DNA of 7,852 nt from a bacterium (GTDB lineage Bacteria; Joyebacterota; Joyebacteria; Joyebacterales; Joyebacteraceae): positions 1-7,852 of the forward strand of contig JAPEKQ010000039.1 of the NCBI GenBank assembly GCA_029990205.1, in the 5' to 3' direction. Below the pieces are notes generated by a model that was given only the letters and a program-made list of their open reading frames with translations, was not told the DNA's origin and made no database searches. The number at the start of each line of letters is the position of its first letter. Positions within the stretch are counted from its first letter, which is position 1. The position numbers and the translations under genes are program-made. Shown here piece by piece: positions 1 through 5,479 of the stretch.

Positions 1-170
1 TCGGTCGACAGCACGATGACCTGGTCCCCGATCGTGATGGCGCCGAAGTCGACACCGTGCTGCGGACCAATGAGGACATCGGGGTCACTCGCGCCGAGCC
101 GCGGGAAGATGACGCGGTCGAAGAACTCAGGGGTCACTTTGCCAAGTGTCGGGAGCCGCTCCTCACTCAC
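1..170 (-). CDS. AIR synthase / HypE-like protein, N-terminal fragment
   Basis: This is the first 56 or so codons of a minus-strand gene that continues past the left edge. I place the start at GTG 170-168 because a full AGGAGG (183-178) lies 7 nt upstream; a second GTG two codons earlier sits too close to that site. The protein begins (M)SEERLPTLGKVTPEFFDRV, then IFPRLGA, then IGPQHGVDFG and VIVLSTD. The GK(V/L)-x-FF-x-x-x-I(F/Y)P-x-LGA opening and the GPQHGVDFG segment are, from my knowledge of the family, typical of the AIR-synthase-related / hydrogenase-maturation HypE-like proteins common in archaea and scattered in bacteria. Members share the PurM/HypE fold and bind ATP at this N-terminal region; the reaction of this subgroup is not settled. 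No hydrogenase or purine gene is visible beside it, so neither role can be assigned. Confidence 0.75.
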   Translation of the reverse strand, partial: MSEERLPTLGKVTPEFFDRVIFPRLGASDPDVLIGPQHGVDFGAITIGDQVIVLST

Positions 171-177
171 GTGCACA

Positions 178-183
178 CCTCCT
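178..183 (-). promoter_or_regulatory. Shine-Dalgarno site that sets the GTG start at 170
   Basis: The minus strand reads AGGAGGTG here, a full match to the anti-SD core. It lies 7 nt before GTG 170-168 and only 1 nt before the alternative GTG at 176-174, which favours the downstream start. Confidence 0.7.
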
Positions 184-212
184 CAAGGAATCGTGGAATT
201 GACCTGACAGGA

Positions 213-241
213 AGTATACCCTGCGCCGCGAACGGAGTCCA
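213..241 (-). promoter_or_regulatory. sigma70-type promoter for the AIR synthase-like gene
   Basis: On the minus strand a TGGACT (-35, plus 236-241, 4/6 to consensus) and a TATACT (-10, plus 213-218, 5/6) are separated by exactly 17 nt. Transcription would start near 205 and give a leader of about 35 nt that contains the AGGAGG site. It is an inference from consensus matching, but spacing, position and orientation all fit. Confidence 0.55.
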
Positions 242-313
242 CGTGACGGCCGGGCTGACAGGGCTGCCGGAGCGAGGAATGAAGCCAATCGGGATATCCA
301 CAGGATACCCCGC

Positions 314-342
314 TCGTCAAGAGGCCGATTCTGTGCTATAAT
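314..342 (+). promoter_or_regulatory. extended -10 promoter for the phosphoesterase gene
   Basis: TCGTCA (314-319, 4/6) and a perfect TATAAT (337-342) are 17 nt apart, and the -10 is preceded by TGC, giving the extended form TGnTATAAT. The start would be near 349, with about 64 nt of leader before the ATG at 413. This promoter points away from the one at 213-241, so the 171-412 gap is a divergent promoter region. Confidence 0.65.
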
Positions 343-412
343 AATAGTGTCTGCATGTTCATTCGCCTGAGTACCGCCATGAAACCAGTCGAAGCCGTGC
401 CGGAGGCAACTG

Positions 413-2167
413 ATGTCACTCCCAGTGAAGAAACTCGGTCTCATCGCCCTGACCACGGTCGCGCTGCTCCTGATACCCCTTGCAGCGGGTGCCGCGCCGA
501 CTGAGGGTCGAGCGGTCGGCGACACGCTGACCGTCGTCATGCGGCCCATCCTGTCCGTGCCGGTCGTACTCGCGGACGGGGCAAGCTTCACGATCGAGGC
601 GAAGGCATCATCCGGCACCACCGGGTGGTCCGCCGCACTCGAACGCGGAGGCCTCTCCTACTCGCTCACGCTCAGCAACGTCTCTTACGAGTCCACGTAC
701 GAACGCTGGTTCATGACGGCGACAGTCCCATCGGGCACGCCCGAGGAGCTCTATGACCTGCACGTCCAGGCCAACGGTGGGATCGACGATGTGACGAAGC
801 ACTCGGTGATGGTCGAAGACGCGCTCGCCAACGACTACTACTTCGTCCACATCACCGACACGCATTTGCCCACGCATCTCTACTACTGGGAGGACGGCGC
901 GGACTCGGACACGACCGAGATGGACGACCTGCGGGCCGTGATCGACGATATCAACATCATCAACCCCGCATTCGTTCTCTTCACCGGCGATGTAGTCAAC
1001 GAGGGAGAGCTCGAGGATTACCTCAACAAGCGCTACTACACCAAGGCCAAGCGCATCCTCGGGGAGTTCGATGTCCCGATGTTCCTCACGGCGGGCAACC
1101 ACGATGTCGGCGGATGGAGCAGCACGCCGCCGCCGGATGGGACCGCGCGCAAGGCGTGGTGGAGGTTCTTCGGCTGGCGCTATCTCAACGACCCGCCATC
1201 TGGCGACAACATCTACACACAGAACTACTCGTTCGACTACGGTCATGCGCACTTCGTGGGCGTCGAATCGTACAACAACTACGACGACTGGCGGCGTTCG
1301 ACCTACGGAGACGACAGCTTCACAACGAAGCAGCTCGCCTGGCTGGGAGACGACCTCAGCCTCGTCCACCCCGTGAAAGCCGTCGTGCTCTTCTACCACA
1401 TGGACTTCCAGGATCAGTTGGACTTGAGCAACCTCGGCGTAGATGGAGCCCTGTACGGTCACATCCACTATGATTCGGGCACCATCGGCGCATCACCGTT
1501 CAACCTCGCGACCGACAACGTCTGTGACGGTAACCGCGCGATGCGTCTGGTTCGCGTATCGGACAACGTCGTCACACCATCCGCGACCATCGAGGCCGGA
1601 GGAAGCGGCTACAACCTGCGCATCAACTTCGACGCGCCGAACGACGGCACCGAGACCGAGATCACGGCCACGATCACCAACGGCCAGCCCGAGGACTTCG
1701 AGCACGGCCGTGTGAAGTTCTACGTCCCCGCCGATTCAATGCCGTACGACGTCGACACGGGCACCATCACGCACTCCATCGTCGACGGCGACGTCGCGAC
1801 GTACTACGTCAACGTGGACATCGGGGCGATGAGCGTGACGGACGTGACCATCAGCGCGGACACGGGTGTGGACGAAGCGCCGGTGGCGGCGCTTCAGCTC
1901 GTGGCACCGTTCTCGCCCAACCCGGCGCGTGCGGGATCGAGCCTCCGCTACTCGCTGGGGTACCCTGCGCGCGTAACGGCCGAGGTGTTTGATGTCACTG
2001 GACGCGTGACCGCGACACTTCATGACGAGTGGACACGCGCCGGCGAGCAGATCGCCTCGTGGGATCTCCGCGACTCGACCGGCCGGAGGGTCTCCTCCGG
2101 CGTCTACTTCGTTCGTGTCACGGCGGACGGTACATCGATCTCCGACAAGGTTCTCGTCCTCAGATAG
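413..2167 (+). CDS. secreted calcineurin-like metallophosphoesterase with FlgD-like C-terminal domain
   Basis: This 584-residue protein has a Lys-Lys then hydrophobic signal peptide (residues 1-28, AGAA before PTEG). Residues ~35-135 look like an all-beta Ig-like domain. Residues ~142-355 carry the complete metal-binding set of calcineurin-like phosphoesterases in order: DTH (149-151), GDVVN (192-196), GNHD (228-231), a lone His (329, FYHM) and GHIH (349-352). It should therefore hydrolyse a phosphate ester outside the cytoplasm with a two-metal centre; the substrate cannot be read. Residues ~388-482 form another beta domain. The last ~90 residues (SPNP at 501-504, GRVTATL, SSGVYFVRV, ending DKVLVLR) match the FlgD Ig-like / type IX-style sorting module, suggesting surface attachment or secretion. 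GGAGG (402-406) lies 6 nt before the ATG. The gene stands alone between its own promoter and a terminator. It could be a nucleotidase or phosphodiesterase. Confidence 0.9.
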   Translation: MSLPVKKLGLIALTTVALLLIPLAAGAAPTEGRAVGDTLTVVMRPILSVPVVLADGASFTIEAKASSGTTGWSAALERGGLSYSLTLSNVSYESTYERWFMTATVPSGTPEELYDLHVQANGGIDDVTKHSVMVEDALANDYYFVHITDTHLPTHLYYWEDGADSDTTEMDDLRAVIDDINIINPAFVLFTGDVVNEGELEDYLNKRYYTKAKRILGEFDVPMFLTAGNHDVGGWSSTPPPDGTARKAWWRFFGWRYLNDPPSGDNIYTQNYSFDYGHAHFVGVESYNNYDDWRRSTYGDDSFTTKQLAWLGDDLSLVHPVKAVVLFYHMDFQDQLDLSNLGVDGALYGHIHYDSGTIGASPFNLATDNVCDGNRAMRLVRVSDNVVTPSATIEAGGSGYNLRINFDAPNDGTETEITATITNGQPEDFEHGRVKFYVPADSMPYDVDTGTITHSIVDGDVATYYVNVDIGAMSVTDVTISADTGVDEAPVAALQLVAPFSPNPARAGSSLRYSLGYPARVTAEVFDVTGRVTATLHDEWTRAGEQIASWDLRDSTGRRVSSGVYFVRVTADGTSISDKVLVLR

Positions 2168-2195
2168 GACATCACGACCTGGGGTGAACAAGATC

Positions 2196-2227
2196 GGGCG
2201 GCGCACATGCGCCGCCCGCTTGCGTTT
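2196..2227 (+). terminator. GC hairpin terminator after the phosphoesterase gene
   Basis: A perfect 10-bp inverted repeat, GGGCGGCGCA (2196-2205) and TGCGCCGCCC (2208-2217), has a minimal loop and is followed by GCTTGCGTTT. It begins 28 nt after the stop codon. The stem is very stable but the T tract is poor, so it may act as a hairpin-type or 3'-end-protecting element rather than a classic intrinsic terminator. Confidence 0.7.
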
Positions 2228-2491
2228 CCCGGTCCGATGGCCTCGCGGCCACGCCGGCCGTAGGCAGCAACACCAGACTACCGCCCCCACCCCCTCTCGT
2301 CAGGTCACATGCCCGCACAGGAATCGCTTGACGCTGGCCCTACAGGGCCGCCAAGTTGAGCCACCTTCAACCCTTGGCTGACCGAACAGCTCGTCGCACC
2401 CTGCCCTGCCCACGGTCGGCCACGCATGATGCATGTCGCGATTCGCATATCACGCAACGATGGCTGGCCCCGACTCAAAGGAGCGCGGACC
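2228..2491 (+). other. intergenic region with small hairpins, no convincing gene or promoter
   Basis: Between the first terminator and the next ATG I see no credible coding frame and no good -35/-10 pair on the plus strand. It holds short inverted repeats: TGGCC-TCGC-GGCCA (2238-2251) and GGCCCT-AC-AGGGCC (2336-2349). A small GTTGA/TCAAC stem lies just after them. The fibre-like gene downstream must be expressed from something here or by read-through, but I cannot identify the signal. Confidence 0.4.
2477..2483 (+). promoter_or_regulatory. Shine-Dalgarno site setting the ATG start at 2492
   Basis: AAAGGAG lies 8 nt before ATG 2492. This start puts the signal peptide at the very N-terminus. 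The longer frame from ATG 2426 would add 22 charged residues ahead of it and has no good SD. Confidence 0.75.
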
Positions 2492-4246
2492 ATGATACGG
2501 ACAGTGAACGTTGTCCTCGTCGGTTTGCTCACTCTCGTCCTGCCAACCCTGGCACCCGCTGTGCCGACTCAGGTGTCGACCGCGGCCCAGGGGGGGCCTG
2601 CGGTGGATCCCGGTAGCGAGCGAGCTGTCCCCGGCACCGTCTGGTACCAGGGCTTCCTCGCCAACGTCGATACGGGCGACCCGATCAACGACAACGACGT
2701 CGAAATCGTCGCCGAGCTGTTCGACGCGGCCGTCGATGGCTCGAGCCTCTGGGGGCCGGAGACCCATGCCGGCCAGGATGTCGTCGAGGGCTGGTTCAAC
2801 ATCGAACTCGGCTCCACGGTCTCCCCCCTGCCGAGCTTCGATACACCGCCCTACTACCTTCAGCTCGTGATCGACGGCGAGCCGCTCTGGCCGCGAATGA
2901 AGCTCGCCAGCGCACCGACCGCCATCCATGCGGGTGCCGTTGATGGTGGCGGCGGGGGCGGCATTGGTGGTGGTGGCGACCCCGGGTACATCCCCGTGTT
3001 CACGACCGGCCAGGAGATCAGCAACTCCAACATCTACGAGACGAGCGGTCGCTACTCGATCGGCACGACGACATCCGACGCGAAGCTCCGTGTCGAGAAC
3101 GCCGGCGGCCTGCCGGTCCTCAAGCTCGTCAACACATCCTCCGACGTTGGCTTCGACGTGCTGACGCTGCTTCGGAACCAGAGCGTCGCTGCCGGAGACG
3201 GAATGATCTCGATGACCATGGGCACTGGCTCCGACACGGCCGCCTACTTCCTCGGGTGTTCCGGCCCGTGGATGACCAGGAGCGGCTTCATGATCTACGC
3301 CGACGGCGACATCAGCACAGAAGGAACGATCGAGGTCGATACGGACGACTTCACGGGCATCGACGTGGTCACCCGGGCCGGCGACTTCTACGGAGCCGGC
3401 ATCAACGTCGTCTGCCAGGCGATGGATGTCTCCTGCACGGGGGTGAGGGCCAGCGTCGGGAGCGACGGCTATGGTACAGGTGGTCAGTTCACGGGCGGCA
3501 GCGTCGGCGTGCGAGGCACCGTCTATGGCGGACAGCCGATGAGCTACTTCGGGAGCTACGGTGAGGCCCAGATCAACGAGACCACCGGCTGGGGTACCGG
3601 CATGTACGGTGCTGCGGACGGGTCCGGTACCTGCATCGGCGTCAATGGCTACGCGTATGGCACCGCGGTGAACTACGGCGTGTACGGCAATGCGTACCTC
3701 GGGACAACGAACTGGGCCGGCTACTTCGACGGCGACGTCCACTCCACCGGCACCATCACATCGGCCAAGAGCGGCTTCGAGATCGATCATCCAGCCGATC
3801 CGGCCGACGCCTACCTTCGTCACGCATACGTCGCGAGCCCTGAGATGAAGACGGTCACGGACGGCACCGCCCTCCTCGACGGCGCCGGCCGCGCGACGGT
3901 GACGCTCCCCGACTGGTTCGATGCGCTCAACGCGGATGTGAGATACCAGCTGACGCCCATCGGCGGTGCGGCACCTCGTCTTCACATCGCACGGAAGGTC
4001 TCCGGCAACACATTCGAGATCGCCGGTGGTGAGCCGAGCATGGAGGTGTGCTGGATGGTGACGGGGGTCCGGAGGGACCACGCCGCTGTGGCTGACCCGC
4101 TCACGGTGGAAGTGCAGAAGCCGTTCGACCAGCGCGGAAAGTACGTGACACCGGAGGCGTTCGGGGCGACACACGAGATGGGCGTCGGGTTCCGTCCCAT
4201 GGAGCAGCCGCCGCGGGACGAGCAGCCCGGCCCGACTCCACACTAG
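2492..4246 (+). CDS. secreted glycine-rich fibre-like surface protein with conserved C-terminal domain
   Basis: This 584-residue exported protein of unknown function has a signal peptide at about 1-25 (MIRTVNVVLVGLLTLVLP, cleavage near PAVP or soon after). Residues ~48-108 (WYQGFLANV, ELFDAAVDG, LWGP, WFNIELGS) match the 'YQG-L-D-x-G ... LYD-A-x-GG ... G-F-x-x-LGS' module often found at the start of tail-fibre-like surface proteins. A poly-Gly linker (152-162) follows. Residues ~290-420 are Gly/Tyr-rich repeats of the YGVYG / NWAGYFDGDVHSTGTI kind, which in related proteins build a repetitive beta fibre. Residues ~426-530 (FEIDHPADPADAYLRHAYV, SPEMKTV, LPDWFDALN, RYQLTPIGG, WMVTGVRRD) match a widespread uncharacterised domain that I recognise from Chloroflexi, cyanobacterial and planctomycete proteins. 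The tail is Pro-rich and lacks the FlgD-like module of its neighbours. A surface adhesin or fibre is an inference. Confidence 0.82.
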   Translation: MIRTVNVVLVGLLTLVLPTLAPAVPTQVSTAAQGGPAVDPGSERAVPGTVWYQGFLANVDTGDPINDNDVEIVAELFDAAVDGSSLWGPETHAGQDVVEGWFNIELGSTVSPLPSFDTPPYYLQLVIDGEPLWPRMKLASAPTAIHAGAVDGGGGGGIGGGGDPGYIPVFTTGQEISNSNIYETSGRYSIGTTTSDAKLRVENAGGLPVLKLVNTSSDVGFDVLTLLRNQSVAAGDGMISMTMGTGSDTAAYFLGCSGPWMTRSGFMIYADGDISTEGTIEVDTDDFTGIDVVTRAGDFYGAGINVVCQAMDVSCTGVRASVGSDGYGTGGQFTGGSVGVRGTVYGGQPMSYFGSYGEAQINETTGWGTGMYGAADGSGTCIGVNGYAYGTAVNYGVYGNAYLGTTNWAGYFDGDVHSTGTITSAKSGFEIDHPADPADAYLRHAYVASPEMKTVTDGTALLDGAGRATVTLPDWFDALNADVRYQLTPIGGAAPRLHIARKVSGNTFEIAGGEPSMEVCWMVTGVRRDHAAVADPLTVEVQKPFDQRGKYVTPEAFGATHEMGVGFRPMEQPPRDEQPGPTPH

Positions 4247-4302
4247 CGGGGAGGAAGACCCGGCCCCGCACGGAATGTGAGCCGGAAGCAGAGACGCGCC
4301 AG

Positions 4303-4340
4303 GAGAAGGCCGGGCCCCCACGGGCTCGGCCTTCTCTTGC
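4303..4340 (+). terminator. 15-bp hairpin terminator after the fibre-like gene
   Basis: GAGAAGGCCGGGCCC (4303-4317) pairs with GGGCTCGGCCTTCTC (4322-4336) over 15 positions with one G-U, closing a CCAC loop. TTGCC follows. It starts 57 nt after the stop codon. The T tail is short, but the stem is far stronger than chance, and it separates this gene from the next promoter at 4379. Confidence 0.75.
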
Positions 4341-4378
4341 CCCCCGCCAAGGCCTGAACGGACGCTTCCGGCCGCTCA

Positions 4379-4407
4379 TTGACGACGACCGTAACCTGTG
4401 GTATAAT
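4379..4407 (+). promoter_or_regulatory. near-consensus extended -10 promoter for the S8 peptidase gene
   Basis: TTGACG (4379-4384, 5/6) and TATAAT (4402-4407, 6/6) are spaced 17 nt apart, and TGG precedes the -10, giving TGnTATAAT. This is one of the two best promoters in the window, with the tRNA promoter. Transcription would start near 4414. Confidence 0.8.
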
Positions 4408-4413
4408 GATGTA

Positions 4414-4549
4414 GGTAGGGGTATTGGAGAGTGCTCACTCTGGGGCCGCTCCATGCCCCTTTCTCTCTGTCTCGAACGCGCAACCGACGCGCGGGCGCGG
4501 GGTGTGTTGCCTCGTTCGCCCGCCATCTCGCAGCAATGGAGGTCACCCG
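4414..4549 (+). other. long 5' leader of the S8 peptidase mRNA
   Basis: About 135 nt separate the predicted transcription start from the ATG. Visible pairings are AGAGT-GCTC-ACTCT (starting near 4428), an overlapping GGGGC...GCCCC pair just after it, and several GC-rich stretches around 4490-4505. I do not recognise a known riboswitch or leader peptide. An in-frame ATG at 4424 exists but would put 42 non-signal residues ahead of the signal peptide. Confidence 0.4.
4538..4542 (+). promoter_or_regulatory. Shine-Dalgarno site setting the ATG start at 4550
   Basis: GGAGG lies 7 nt before ATG 4550. The protein from that ATG begins with a classic signal peptide, which decides against the in-frame ATG at 4424. 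Confidence 0.75.
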
Positions 4550-5479
4550 ATGCCCAGGATCGCCCCCCTCGCGACCAGACTGCTGCTGGCAGTCCTCGCT
4601 CTGACGCTGCTGGCGACGCCGGCCGTGTCAGCCGAGCGATACGAACTCGTTCTGGCAGATCGCACCTACGTTCCCGCTGAAATGCGGATCGCCAGGGACG
4701 AGGACTCGTATCTCATCGTCCAGTTCTTCGAGATCCCGACCCGGGCCGAGCGTGACGCGCTCGCCGAGGCCGGTATCACGCTTCTCGACTACCTCCCCAA
4801 CTACGCCTGGACGGCTCACGTGAGCGGCGGTGCCGTGCGAGCGCTGGACTCCGCCATGATCCGCGCCGTGGTCGAGCTGCGCCCTGAGGACAAGATCGCG
4901 CGGAGCGTCGTCGGGCAGAGCATCGTGCGGGCCTACGTCTATGATGGCGCAGAGAATGCCGAGGCCACCCTCGAGGCCTACGGACGGATCCTCGGACGAG
5001 ACGACAGCGCCTTCGTCATCGAGCTCGAGCGGGACGCGCTCGAACTCGCCGCTGAGAACATCGTCAAGCGCGTGATGGGGCCGCGTCCCGAGAAGACCAC
5101 GAACAACGACGAGATCCGCGCCAACACACGCGCCGACGACGTCCACGCCGCGCCGTACGGCCTGAGCGGCGCGGGACTCACGGTAGGCATGTGGGACAAC
5201 GGCTCGGCCGCCACCAACCACGACGACTACAACGACCGCCTCACCGTAGGGGACGGCTCCTCGATCGGGAGCCATCCGTCAGCGGTCTGCGGCGTGATGG
5301 CGGGCGATGGAACCCGCAGCACGAACTACGGTGGAACCGCCGGTCAGTGGGCAGGAGTCGCGCACGAGGCCGCGGCGTTGCCGTCAGCATCGAGACCGTC
5401 CCACACGACCGAGTGCGGTCCGTGCGTCCGCTCCTCGTTGGCGATGAGAACGCGCACCAGGCGTCCGGACGCGCTGTAG
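4550..5479 (+). CDS. S8 (subtilisin-like) peptidase, truncated; 3' end fused to antisense DNA
   Basis: The frame gives 309 residues, but only about the first 272 belong to the peptidase. Residues 1-28 are a signal peptide (RLLLAVLALTLLATPAVSA). Residues ~30-175 look like an N-terminal prodomain of secreted S8 peptidases (IVQFFEIPTRAERDAL, AGITLLDYLPNYAW). The catalytic domain opens at ~185: D216 in VGMWDNG is the likely catalytic Asp, and H242 in GSHPSAVCGVMAGDG the catalytic His, with the usual small-residue run after it. The sequence then reaches GQWAGVAHEA, where family members continue through the substrate-binding strand and a GTSxA Ser box. Instead, from about 5371 the DNA is the reverse complement of the neighbouring propeller gene, and the frame runs on for ~36 meaningless codons to a stop. 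With no Ser box it should be inactive as written. The cause is either a real rearrangement or an assembly chimera. Confidence 0.85.
   Translation: MPRIAPLATRLLLAVLALTLLATPAVSAERYELVLADRTYVPAEMRIARDEDSYLIVQFFEIPTRAERDALAEAGITLLDYLPNYAWTAHVSGGAVRALDSAMIRAVVELRPEDKIARSVVGQSIVRAYVYDGAENAEATLEAYGRILGRDDSAFVIELERDALELAAENIVKRVMGPRPEKTTNNDEIRANTRADDVHAAPYGLSGAGLTVGMWDNGSAATNHDDYNDRLTVGDGSSIGSHPSAVCGVMAGDGTRSTNYGGTAGQWAGVAHEAAALPSASRPSHTTECGPCVRSSLAMRTRTRRPDAL

Noticed and set aside
608-1468. 286-codon minus-strand frame opposite the phosphoesterase
   Set aside because: It covers the codons of the metal-binding motifs on the other strand and has Val/Arg/Glu-biased composition. It is a shadow frame.
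2450-4321. 623-codon open frame on the minus strand opposite the fibre-like gene
   Set aside because: It is antisense to a gene with clear domains, is rich in Arg, His, Val and Ala, and runs through the terminator hairpin. It is a by-product of G/C-rich third positions.
4303-4336. the 15-bp hairpin as an attachment or transposon end
   Set aside because: It is a single copy just after a stop codon, with a tetraloop and T-containing tail. A terminator explains it fully.
4101-4526. minus-strand frame over the 3' end of the fibre-like gene, the terminator and the S8 promoter
   Set aside because: It overlaps clear regulatory elements, is Arg/Ser/Pro-rich, and shows no recognisable domain.
4424-4549. 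upstream in-frame extension of the S8 peptidase from ATG 4424
   Set aside because: It would bury the signal peptide behind 42 non-hydrophobic residues, and GGAGG at 4538-4542 fits the ATG at 4550. ATG 4424 also lies only ~10 nt after the predicted transcription start.
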